This document shows positions 51,482 through 59,522 of a stretch of 64,000 bases of DNA, piece by piece. This DNA comes from Streptomyces pilosus. Its GTDB lineage: Bacteria; Actinomycetota; Actinomycetes; Streptomycetales; Streptomycetaceae. Each line of letters starts with the position of its first letter. The first letter of the stretch is position 1. The position numbers and the translations under genes were made by a program. The stretch spans positions 90,871-154,870 of the forward strand of contig NZ_BMTU01000016.1 in the NCBI RefSeq assembly GCF_014649835.1. Direction: 5' to 3'. A model generated the notes under the pieces. The model was given only the letters and a program-made list of their open reading frames with translations. It made no database searches and was not told the origin of the DNA.

Positions 51482-52258
51482 ATGACCATACGATCCCGAG
51501 GCGCCGAGCGCAGCGGCCCGCAGACCGTTTCCATCGTGACGGGCTTGCCGTTCAAGCCTCAGCTCGTCAAAGCCGTGTTCAGGGATGTGACCTCGTGTGC
51601 CGTCTCCCGGCCGGCCGCGTGGGCCGCCGCGTCGGTGACACGGACCGTGCTGACGGAGATCATCGACGGCGCAAGGAGTGCGGCGGCCGAAGAGACCAGG
51701 AAGAGGCTGACTCCCAAGGACCTCATCGCGGCGATCGACCGCAACGTCGAGGTCGAGGTGGGATCAGCGTGGTACCTGCACAGCCCGACCTTCCACGGCC
51801 TGATGGGCGAGGTGCGCAACGCCGACGGTGCGCTCGTGTCTCTTCGTGAACGCCGCGGTGCGCGTACACCGAGTGGTGTGGCCGGCGCCCACCGCTTCGA
51901 GGCCGGGGTGAGAAGGCTCCTGGGGAGCCGGGGGGTGAGGGCGGTACCGGCGATGGTCCGCGACCTGGATGGGATCGCGAGCGTATTCCTGACGGCCCTG
52001 GCGCGGGACGCGGCCAAGGTCGTCCGCGAGGGCGGGGTCAAGCGGTTCGGGTCGGTCAGTCTGATGGTGCCGGGTGAGCCCATCCCGGCCCCGCCGCTCA
52101 AGGACCCCCTCTTCGCCCTGTCCACCCGCCGCGGGGACGGGCGGACTGTTGGCAGGGACGATGTCCTGGCCGCCGTCACTATGCAGTTGTTCGGCGATCT
52201 CAGACAACGCGCCATCACCGAGGCAGCCGAGCTGACACGCGACACATTGGCCAACTGA
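51482..52258 (+). CDS. Putative tandem histone-fold (doublet) protein
   Basis: 258-residue protein. Residues 25-90 have the order and pattern of a histone fold: short helix PQLVKAVFRDVT, long central helix AAWAAASVTRTVLTEIIDGARS, then a loop and last helix RLTPKDLIAAIDRN, resembling the H2A RIIPRHLQLAIRN end. A second copy with an insertion is at about 138-237: HRFEAGVRRLLGSRGV, then DGIASVFLTALARDAAKVV, an insert at 186-218, then RTVGRDDVLAAVTMQLFG. The linker is beta-like and mid-basic. ATG at 51482 follows AGGAAG; a TTG directly before it is possible. I know of no Streptomyces gene with an assigned function of this kind. The match is by pattern, not alignment. Confidence 0.6.
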   Translation: MTIRSRGAERSGPQTVSIVTGLPFKPQLVKAVFRDVTSCAVSRPAAWAAASVTRTVLTEIIDGARSAAAEETRKRLTPKDLIAAIDRNVEVEVGSAWYLHSPTFHGLMGEVRNADGALVSLRERRGARTPSGVAGAHRFEAGVRRLLGSRGVRAVPAMVRDLDGIASVFLTALARDAAKVVREGGVKRFGSVSLMVPGEPIPAPPLKDPLFALSTRRGDGRTVGRDDVLAAVTMQLFGDLRQRAITEAAELTRDTLAN

Positions 52259-52678
52259 TCGGACCGACCACTGACTTCGCCCACCGCGCCGGTTTCCATG
52301 TGTGCGTGGCTCCCGCCTTCTGCCGCCTGCATGCGGCTCCGGCCGACTGGCGGGAACGCGCCCGCCGCATGGGCGCGGGCTCCCTTCCCTCGCCGGGTGC
52401 CTGCCTGCCGAACACCACGTTCAAGTCATGGCCGGCCGCTGACGACGACCAGCAGTCGCCGATCGACGACCTGATGGCCGTCCGCGCGTGGCAGTACCCC
52501 GACCACGCCCTGCGACCACGAGGAGATCGCCCTTCGAATGCCCGGCCGCGCCCTCCGGTCATCGCCGTTGAGCGCTCGTCGCCGTCCTGTCGAGGAACGA
52601 GGACCGCGACGCCCTCAGTGAAGCTATTTCCTCGCGAACAGGGATGTCTCCTGCGGGACTTAGGCGAGGACGTCATCG
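52259..52678. other. Gap between convergent genes
   Basis: About 420 bp between the convergent histone-fold and hydroxylase genes. A + strand frame across it (52300-52713) overlaps the hydroxylase end and lacks a recognised family. No clear terminator hairpin was seen. Confidence 0.35.
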
Positions 52679-54091
52679 TCAGCGCAGGCCGACGCGGACC
52701 AGGTACTCCATGAGACCGTCCGACGTTTCGGCCGCCCGCCCGATGTAGCCGTCCGGCCGGACCAGGAACGCCCCCCTCCCGTACGCGCCGTGTTCCGGCC
52801 CGCGCACGATGCGTATCGCTCCGAGGTGCTCGTCCGGGACGTCCGGGACGTCCGTGCCCAGCGCCAGCAGCGTCCAGTGCGGCCCCCGGAACGCGTCGAA
52901 GAGCCGTACGCCGTCCACCTTCCCGTCGGGCGCGCGGTCTCCGGCCCGGAGCGTACCGGTCGGGGCGGTACGTGTCTCCGCCGTGAGAGACGACTCCTGG
53001 TAGCCCAGCGCCAGCTGCTGGGTTGCCTTCCCGCGCCGTACCTCGCCGCGGTGGACGCCGGTCGAGACGCCGAGCATCTGGGCGGCGATCGGGCGCCGCT
53101 CCTCCTCGTAGCTGTCCAGCAACGTGGCCGGGGCGCGGCCGGTGAGGACCGCGCCCAGCTTCCAGCCCAGGTTGTAGGCGTCCTGGATACTGGTGTTCAG
53201 CCCTTGTCCGCCGGCTGGCGAGTGCACGTGTGCCGCGTCGCCGGCGAGAAACACCCGGCCTACGCGGAACCGGTCGGCCAGTGCCGCGCGCGGCCGGAAG
53301 TCGGAGGCCCAGCGCACCTCGGTCACGTCCTGGGCGGCGAGGTGTGTGCGGTCGGCGATGACCTTCCGTATGCCGTCCGGAGTGAGGTCCACCTCCGTTC
53401 CCGCGGGGAGCTCGGCGGTCAGCTGGAAGTCCTCGATGCCGGCGAGGGGGCAGAGAGCGAGGCGGCCGCCGGCCTCCTCGGCCGGGAAGAAGTGCCAGTT
53501 GTCGCGGTCCAGGCCGTCGATCCGGACGTCCGCCACCAGCATCGGGTGTGGATCGACCGTCTCGCCGGTCATGCCGACGCCGAGTGCCCGCCGCACGGCC
53601 GACCGGCCGCCGTCGGCGGCGACCGCGTACCGGGCGTGGACGGTCCCGCCGGAGGCGAGTCGCGCGGTGACGCCGTATGCGTCCTGGAGGACGCCGACGA
53701 CCTCTCGGCCGAAGGCGACCCTGCCGCCCAACTCCTCCAGCCGGTCGCGCAGGATTTCTTGGGTGCGCCACTGCGGCACCATCCATGGCTCGGTGTAGGG
53801 CGTCTCCTCGCTCGCCGGGAGCGGCTCGAACATTCGGTGCTCGCCGGCCCGATGGCCGTCCTTCCAGAGCATGCCGACGGGGTAGGTCCCGCCGGCCGCG
53901 CGGATGGCGTCGAGGACGCCCAGGTCGTCGAAGACCTCCATTGTCCGGGGCTGGAAGCCCTTGCCACGCGAGCCGGGGAACAGCGTTCCGTCCCGCTCCA
54001 CTAGCAGTGCGTCCACGCCGCGCCGGGCCAGGTCGATGCCGAGCGTGAGACCGGTGGGGCCCGCGCCGACGATCAGAACGTCCGTGTTCAT
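52679..54091 (-). CDS. FAD-dependent aromatic hydroxylase (PheA/TfdB type)
   Basis: 470-residue group A flavin monooxygenase. The FAD motif VGAGPTGLTLGIDLARRG is at the N-terminus; DG-type YAVAADGGRSAVRRALG is in the middle; the second FAD site is VFLAGDAAHVHSPAGGQGLN. The C-terminal thioredoxin-like domain of larger TfdB proteins is short. It probably adds oxygen to an aromatic antibiotic or phenol using NAD(P)H. The divergent TetR gene and twin operators next to it suggest inducible control. Confidence 0.88.
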   Translation of the reverse strand: MNTDVLIVGAGPTGLTLGIDLARRGVDALLVERDGTLFPGSRGKGFQPRTMEVFDDLGVLDAIRAAGGTYPVGMLWKDGHRAGEHRMFEPLPASEETPYTEPWMVPQWRTQEILRDRLEELGGRVAFGREVVGVLQDAYGVTARLASGGTVHARYAVAADGGRSAVRRALGVGMTGETVDPHPMLVADVRIDGLDRDNWHFFPAEEAGGRLALCPLAGIEDFQLTAELPAGTEVDLTPDGIRKVIADRTHLAAQDVTEVRWASDFRPRAALADRFRVGRVFLAGDAAHVHSPAGGQGLNTSIQDAYNLGWKLGAVLTGRAPATLLDSYEEERRPIAAQMLGVSTGVHRGEVRRGKATQQLALGYQESSLTAETRTAPTGTLRAGDRAPDGKVDGVRLFDAFRGPHWTLLALGTDVPDVPDEHLGAIRIVRGPEHGAYGRGAFLVRPDGYIGRAAETSDGLMEYLVRVGLR

Positions 54092-54101
54092 CCCACTCTC
54101 C

Positions 54102-54116
54102 CTTAACGCTGTTAAG
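54102..54116. promoter_or_regulatory. TetR operator copy 1
   Basis: Perfect palindrome CTTAAC-GCT-GTTAAG, 10 bp before the start of the hydroxylase gene. A second copy is at 54140-54154. A/T-rich arms stand out from the GC-rich surroundings. Confidence 0.75.
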
Positions 54117-54139
54117 TGCTACTCGACGCCGAGCATCTC

Positions 54140-54154
54140 CTTAACGCCGTTAAG
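54140..54154. promoter_or_regulatory. TetR operator copy 2
   Basis: Palindrome CTTAAC-GCC-GTTAAG, identical arms to 54102-54116 and 38 bp from it, about 10 bp before the start of the TetR gene. One copy faces each gene, so the regulator probably represses both. Confidence 0.75.
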
Positions 54155-54164
54155 CTGTCAAGCT

Positions 54165-54824
54165 GTGCGGGTGGGAACGGAACGACGCGCCCCCCTCGAC
54201 CGAAAGCGAGTCGCGGACACGGCGCTGGAACTGCTGAACGAGGTGGGGCTGGACGGCCTCACCCTGCGCGCTATCTCCAAGAAGCTGGACGTCAAGGCGC
54301 CCGCCCTGTACTGGCATTTCAAGGACAAGCAGGCCCTGCTCGACGAGATGGCGACCGAGATGTACCGCCGGATGGTCGCCGGCGCCGCGCTCGATCCGGA
54401 CGACACCTGGCGGGAGCGGCTACTCAAGGCCAACCGGGGCCTGCGCGCGGCGCTGCTCGGTTACCGCGACGGTGCGAAGGTGTTCAGCGGGTCGCGCTTC
54501 ACCAGCCTGGACCACGCCGAGCAGTGGGAGGACAACCTGCGCCTGTTCACCGCCGCGGGCTTCAGCCTTTCCCAGGCGGTCCGGGCGTTCACGACGGCCT
54601 ATCTCTTCACCCTCGGCTTCGTCACCGAGGAACAGGGTGCCCAGCCCCTGCCCGGCGAGCTCCCCGAGGGGTTCGACCTGGTGGCGGAACGCGCCCGCAG
54701 GCTGGCCGGCTACCCGCTGACGGCCGCGGCGGGGGCTGAGCTCTTTACGGACTACGACCGGCACTTCGAGGAGGGGCTGGAGTTGGTGATCGCGGGGATC
54801 AGGGTGCGCTACGGCCTTGACTGA
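54165..54824 (+). CDS. TetR-family regulator (TetR C-terminal class)
   Basis: 219-residue repressor. The DNA-binding domain (about 10-60) reads VADTALELLNEVGLDGLTLRAISKKLDVKAPALYWHFKDKQALLDEM, close to classical TetR. The ligand domain follows with RAFTTAYLFTLGFVTEEQG. GTG at 54165 is chosen; a second GTG two codons on is possible. It is divergent from the flavin hydroxylase with two identical palindromes between, making the hydroxylase its target. The inducing ligand may be the hydroxylase substrate. Confidence 0.9.
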   Translation: MRVGTERRAPLDRKRVADTALELLNEVGLDGLTLRAISKKLDVKAPALYWHFKDKQALLDEMATEMYRRMVAGAALDPDDTWRERLLKANRGLRAALLGYRDGAKVFSGSRFTSLDHAEQWEDNLRLFTAAGFSLSQAVRAFTTAYLFTLGFVTEEQGAQPLPGELPEGFDLVAERARRLAGYPLTAAAGAELFTDYDRHFEEGLELVIAGIRVRYGLD

Positions 54825-55055
54825 GCGGTCCCGCCCGCCTTCCCGCGGCTCTCGCCGTCCTGGCGCCAGGCTTGCTCTGGCTGATACGGACGCCGGTCTG
54901 TCAAGGCCCGTCCGTGACGGGAGGCGTAGGCGGGGAACACGCCGACCTGACTGTTCTCGATGTGTCCGGCGGTTCCGGTGTACTGCCGCTGATCGCCGGC
55001 CGAACCGCGACCCGTCGGGCCAGTGCTGGCGCCACGGTTCGGTCCAAACTGTCTG

Positions 55056-55715
55056 TCAGGACACCAGGCCCTGACGGTAGGCGTAGACGACTGCTTGGAC
55101 GCGGTCGCGGAGGCCGAGCTTCGTGAGGATGCGGGAGACGAAGGTTTTGACCGTCTCCCGGCTGATCACTAGGGCCGCGGCGATCTCGTTGTTGGAGAGG
55201 CCGTCCGCGATGAGGCGGAGGACCTCCAGTTCGCGGGGGGTCAGCGGGATGTCGGGCCCGCTGTCCTCGGCGGGGCGGATCCGGACGGCGTACCGGCCGA
55301 CGAGTTGGCGTGTCACCTCGGGGTCCAGCAGTGCGGCGCCCGCCGCCACGGTCCGGATTCCGTGCAGCAGTTGGGCCGGCGGCGCATCCTTGAGGAGGAA
55401 GCCGCTCGCGCCGGCGCGGAGCGCCTCGTAGACGTATTCGTCGAGGTTGAACGTCGTCACGACGAGCACCTTGACGGGGTGCGGTACGCCGGCGCCGGCC
55501 AGGAGGCGGGTGGCCGATATGCCGTCGAGCACTGGCATGCGGATGTCCATCACCACGACGTCCGGGCGGAGTTGTTCGACGAGGTCGACGGCGGTTTGCC
55601 CGTCCCCGCACTCGGCCGCGACCTCGAGATCAGGCTGAGCGTCGATGATCGTCGCCAGTCCGGTGCGGATCAGTACCTGGTCGTCGCAGATCAGGACGCG
55701 GATGGGGGCGGTCAC
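55056..55715 (-). CDS. NarL/LuxR-family response regulator
   Basis: 219-residue regulator. The receiver has CDDQ, phospho-acceptor in DVVVMDIRMPVLDG and the LLKD region. The C-terminal helix-turn-helix begins LTPRELEVLRLIADGLSNNEIA. Its start overlaps the kinase stop as ATGA. It is the last gene of a three-gene operon with a CPBP protein and the kinase. Confidence 0.92.
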   Translation of the reverse strand: MTAPIRVLICDDQVLIRTGLATIIDAQPDLEVAAECGDGQTAVDLVEQLRPDVVVMDIRMPVLDGISATRLLAGAGVPHPVKVLVVTTFNLDEYVYEALRAGASGFLLKDAPPAQLLHGIRTVAAGAALLDPEVTRQLVGRYAVRIRPAEDSGPDIPLTPRELEVLRLIADGLSNNEIAAALVISRETVKTFVSRILTKLGLRDRVQAVVYAYRQGLVS

Positions 55716-56860
55716 GACGGGCTCCCGGCGGGTATGTCGGCACGGACGACGAAACCGCCGTCCTTCTGTTCCTCCGCGCTGAAGTCGCCGCCGAGGACGT
55801 CGACCCGTTCACGGAGACCGGCCAGGCCGCGCCCGCTCCCGGACAGTCCGGGGGTCTTCGAGCCGGAGCCGTCCGTGCCGACCTCCACGGTAATGACTCC
55901 CGAGCCGTGGCGCACGCGGACGGAAGTGCGGCTTCCGCGGGCGTATTTGAGGGCGTTCGTCAGGGACTCCTGCACCACCCGGTAGGCCACGAGGTCGGCG
56001 CTGCCGGTCGACTCGGCCGGTGTGCCCTCTTCGGTGAACTCCACGGGCTGGCCGGCCCGCCGTGTCTGCTCGACGAGGGTGAGGAGCCGGCCGGCGGGTG
56101 GAGTCCTGGGCTCGGTGCTGTGGTCGGGGTTGAGCAGGTCGAGCAGGTGCCGCAGGTCCGTGATGGCCCGGCGGCCGGTGTCGGTGACGGCTGCCAGGCT
56201 CTGTTCGAGGCGATCGGGGACGGCGGTCAGATAGCGGGCCGCCTCGGCCTGTACGACCATCGCCGTCACGTGGTGGGTCACCACGTCGTGGAGTTCGCGG
56301 GCGATGCGGGCGCGTTCGGCGGCGCGAGTGTCCGCGGCGATGCGGCGGCGTTGCTCGGCCTCCAGGCCCCGGGTGTGACGAGCCCATGACCCGACGCCCC
56401 AGGCGAGTGCTATGGCCAGGTAGAACGTCACGAACTCCGCGGGCGGTTCGCCGGGGCCGAGCCGGTGAAGCGCGACCGCCAGCGGGACGTATGCCATGGA
56501 GGCGGCGATCGCGGTTGCCCGCCTGTGGTGTTCCAGGTGGGAGGCCACGCTCATCAGTGCGATGGGCAGCGCGATACCGGCGAGTGAGTGGTAGCCGCGG
56601 AGCTGGTCGAGGGCGAAGCCGATCGACACCAACCCGAAGCAGAGGACGGGCCATCGCCGGCGTCCGGCGAGCGGGAGGCACTGGAGGGCGATCGCTGCCA
56701 GGGCCAGGGCGTCGAAGGGGCGGGTCGGCAGGCCGCCGAGCTCCGTGCCGTTGTCGTGGTAGACCAGCGAGGCGGCGAAGAGGACCGCTGCGAGGGGGAG
56801 GTACCAGACTGTGGCGCCTGCCCGGCGCCACAGTTCCTGGATCCGCGGAAGTCCGGTCAC
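55712..56860 (-). CDS. Membrane sensor histidine kinase (NarL-type)
   Basis: 382-residue sensor kinase with about five hydrophobic segments (residues 15-160), then the phosphorylation site in RIARELHDVVTHHV and an ATPase domain with AYRVVQESLTNALKYARG and GRGLAGLRERV. GTG at 56860 overlaps the stop of the CPBP gene. Sensing is probably membrane-internal, perhaps linked to the protease-like protein encoded just upstream. Confidence 0.9.
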   Translation of the reverse strand: MTGLPRIQELWRRAGATVWYLPLAAVLFAASLVYHDNGTELGGLPTRPFDALALAAIALQCLPLAGRRRWPVLCFGLVSIGFALDQLRGYHSLAGIALPIALMSVASHLEHHRRATAIAASMAYVPLAVALHRLGPGEPPAEFVTFYLAIALAWGVGSWARHTRGLEAEQRRRIAADTRAAERARIARELHDVVTHHVTAMVVQAEAARYLTAVPDRLEQSLAAVTDTGRRAITDLRHLLDLLNPDHSTEPRTPPAGRLLTLVEQTRRAGQPVEFTEEGTPAESTGSADLVAYRVVQESLTNALKYARGSRTSVRVRHGSGVITVEVGTDGSGSKTPGLSGSGRGLAGLRERVDVLGGDFSAEEQKDGGFVVRADIPAGSPS

Positions 56861-57696
56861 TGGGGCAGTGTAGTGGGGGTGGCGGCGACCCGGTCGGCGC
56901 GCCGGCGACGGGGCACCAGGTTGCCGCGCTTGTGGGCCAGCCACATGAACCCGATGGTCACCAGTACGCCGAACAGCACCGCGTACACGCTGCCTTCCGG
57001 TCCGAAGTCGCCGCCGGTGATCCATGCCGGGCCCGACGTCATGGTGTCCAGCAGTCCCTGCGGGGTGTTGTTGCCGGATACTTCGGTGCTGAAGATGCCG
57101 GCCGCCGCGAAGTTCCAGCCGAAGTGGAGGCCGATGGGCACCCACAGCGTGCGGGTCGCGGCGTAGGCGGCGGCGAGCATGCCGCCGGCCTCGATCGCGA
57201 TGGCGAGGGCGCCCCACAGGTCGGCGTTGGGGTTCAACAGGTGCGAGAGCCCGAACAGTACTCCGGTCAGCGTGAGAGCGATCCAGGTGCCGGTGCGCTC
57301 CTCGATGATCCTGAACAAGATCCCCCGGAAGATCAGTTCCTCCGTCACAGAGGCGGCCGCCATGAATCCGACCAGTCCCACGGCGCCGGAGACCGAGCCC
57401 AGGCCGTTGATCTCGTAGTGCGCGTTGACGTAGATGTTCGTGATGACGGCGCCGAACATCGCGACGCCGATCAGCATCCCCCGGCCGATCGCGGCCCCGG
57501 CACCCTTGCGGGCCACTTCGGTGACCGGACGGTGCTCGGTCTTGCTGACCACCCATCCGTAGACGACTACGGCGAGCACGGAGACCAGGAGTCCCAGAAC
57601 GAGCTGGAGCCAGGGGTGGTCCTCCACGGTGGCGACCACCTGACTGCCGATCATGGCGACCACCACGACTGCCGACAGCTGCCAGACGAACCTCAT
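56857..57696 (-). CDS. CPBP-family intramembrane protease
   Basis: 279-residue membrane protein with about eight hydrophobic segments. The CPBP (CaaX protease / bacteriocin-processing) motifs are present: EELIFRG near residue 119, FGLSHLLN, and GLHFGWNF, which provide the Glu and His catalytic residues in the membrane. It may process a peptide or protein in the membrane. It is co-translated with the kinase-regulator pair, an arrangement suggesting it generates or removes the signal for the kinase. Confidence 0.87.
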   Translation of the reverse strand: MRFVWQLSAVVVVAMIGSQVVATVEDHPWLQLVLGLLVSVLAVVVYGWVVSKTEHRPVTEVARKGAGAAIGRGMLIGVAMFGAVITNIYVNAHYEINGLGSVSGAVGLVGFMAAASVTEELIFRGILFRIIEERTGTWIALTLTGVLFGLSHLLNPNADLWGALAIAIEAGGMLAAAYAATRTLWVPIGLHFGWNFAAAGIFSTEVSGNNTPQGLLDTMTSGPAWITGGDFGPEGSVYAVLFGVLVTIGFMWLAHKRGNLVPRRRRADRVAATPTTLPQ

Positions 57697-58115
57697 GAAC
57701 GCTCCTTCTCCGCGATCCGCGGCCGGGATGCCGCAACGCCTCGAACGCTACGGATCCGGCGTCCGCCAATCGTCACCTCACGGTGGACACCTGCACGTAG
57801 CTCGCGTGGGGGACAGGCGCTCCGAGGGGCCGCTCGATTCCGGTGGCGGCGCGCCCGACTGCCGGGATTCACACCCGGCTACGTGTGCGTGTGCCTGTGT
57901 GGGAGGCACTGTCCGCGGCCCCGGTCGCCGGCCTCGAAGTGCCTCGATGGTGCCGCGGAATGTGCTGCCCACCAGAGACCTCGAGCGAGATGGGCATGCG
58001 ACTGCGATACCTGCCGTCCGGCCGCCCGCGACACCTCGCCGATTGTCACCCGCTTCAGGCCCGCGCGACGTGTGCCCAGGGGGCCGATGTCCGTGCCAAC
58101 CCCTAGCCTGTGGGC
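57697..58115. promoter_or_regulatory. Divergent intergenic region
   Basis: About 420 bp between the CPBP operon start and the SWIM gene; promoters for both should be here. No operator repeat was recognised. Short frames are shadows. Confidence 0.4.
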
Positions 58116-59522
58116 GTGAGTTCAAGGACCCATTCCTATGGCTACATGCACCCGTCCGCCGTGCGCGTGACCCCGGCCGGGCGCTCCCTCGCTCTGGAGA
58201 CCTCGGGCGGTGCCACGCCGGACGGCGAGGCGGCCAATCCGCGATTCTTCGACGGGTTCCTGACCGCGCCGGCCGCGGCGGCGGCGGCCCTGCTCGCCGT
58301 CGCCGACGTCGCCGCCAGCCGCTACTACCGGCCGCGGCCGTCGGCCTTCCTGGATCCGGTCGTCACGGCCGGCGGCGACCGGTTGCGGCTGGAGTCCTTC
58401 TCCGCCTGCTGCGGAGTGCACGCGCGCCTCGACGTTCTCGCCTCCAGCCTCGACGGTGACGATGTCGGCCACGGCACCACCAACGTGGACATCAACACAC
58501 CGCTGCGCCTGGCCCTCGCCAGGATCGGCTGCCTGGACCCCTTGCACCTCCGGGTGGGGCCGGACGGACTGGAGGCCACCACCTTCGACGGCCGGTTCGT
58601 GGAGAAGAAGGTCCCGCTGCCGGAGCGCTGGCTGCGCGGATTCGCGGAGGCCCAGGTGGTCGCGGCGGGCCTTGTCCCGCGCGCCGAGATACCCGCCGCG
58701 GAGGCGGCCGCCGTACTGCGGTCGCTGCCGCGGCTCACCCAGCGGTCCGGCGCGCACACGACACGATGGGTGGTTCCCTCGGGCCGCACGCTGCGCCCGG
58801 CTACCAGGCCCTCGCCCGGTGCCGTGTGCCTGCCCGGCTGCGAGCGACTACTGAGCCTCCAGCAGGTACTGCGGCACGCATCGACGGTGCGGGTGTACGC
58901 CCCGGAACCCGAGCGGAGCCACGACGAGTCGCGCTGGGCCCAACGGGAACGGACCGCGGCCGTCGCGTGGGAGGCCGCACTGCCCGGCATGCGGCTGACG
59001 CTCCTGCTCTCCCCGCACGCCTCGCGCGGCTTCTCCGGAGAGGGTGGTGTGCTCGACGACCTGACCATGCAACCGGCGGCGCGGGAAACGGACCGGGTGG
59101 CGGAGCTGCTGGCTTGGGAGCCGAAGATCGACGTGGGCGACCTGTCCGCGCAGTCCGGGCTGACGCCCGGACGAGTCCGCGCGGCCCTGGCGATGCTGAG
59201 CGCCTCCGGGCAGATCGGCTACGACCTGGCCGAAATGGCGTACTACCACCGACACCTGCCCTACGACGCGGGCGCCGCTGAGACCCGCAATCCGCGGCTG
59301 CGTGGAGCGAAGGCGCTGGTCGCCGCGGGCGCGGTCCGCATCGACGGCGCGCTGGCGTGGGTGGGGGAGGGTGAGCACGCCTACCTGGTCCGCATCGAGG
59401 ACGGCGAGCGGATGAGTTGCACCTGCCTGTGGTGGGCGAAATACCGCGGTGGCCGAGGACCGTGCAAGCACGTACTCGCCACCCGCATGGTCCGGAACAC
59501 GAAGAAGGAGTCCGCACGGTGA
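58116..59522 (+). CDS. SWIM zinc-finger protein
   Basis: 468-residue protein with the SWIM finger near its C-terminus, CTCLWWAKYRGGRGPCKH (CxC...CxH), a DNA- or protein-binding zinc element. The N-terminal 350 residues are a conserved but uncharacterised region, starting HSYGYMHPSAVRVTPAGRSLALETSGG. A GTG at 58110 would add two residues. Its stop overlaps the GTG of the DUF6493 gene, a pair seen often in Streptomyces, usually near MoxR ATPases. No MoxR gene is in the window. Confidence 0.83.
   Translation: MSSRTHSYGYMHPSAVRVTPAGRSLALETSGGATPDGEAANPRFFDGFLTAPAAAAAALLAVADVAASRYYRPRPSAFLDPVVTAGGDRLRLESFSACCGVHARLDVLASSLDGDDVGHGTTNVDINTPLRLALARIGCLDPLHLRVGPDGLEATTFDGRFVEKKVPLPERWLRGFAEAQVVAAGLVPRAEIPAAEAAAVLRSLPRLTQRSGAHTTRWVVPSGRTLRPATRPSPGAVCLPGCERLLSLQQVLRHASTVRVYAPEPERSHDESRWAQRERTAAVAWEAALPGMRLTLLLSPHASRGFSGEGGVLDDLTMQPAARETDRVAELLAWEPKIDVGDLSAQSGLTPGRVRAALAMLSASGQIGYDLAEMAYYHRHLPYDAGAAETRNPRLRGAKALVAAGAVRIDGALAWVGEGEHAYLVRIEDGERMSCTCLWWAKYRGGRGPCKHVLATRMVRNTKKESAR

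Noticed and set aside
52215..53786. 523-codon minus-strand frame overlapping the hydroxylase
   Set aside because: Same strand as the hydroxylase but another frame, Arg/Pro-rich without motifs; the hydroxylase frame has full FAD motifs.
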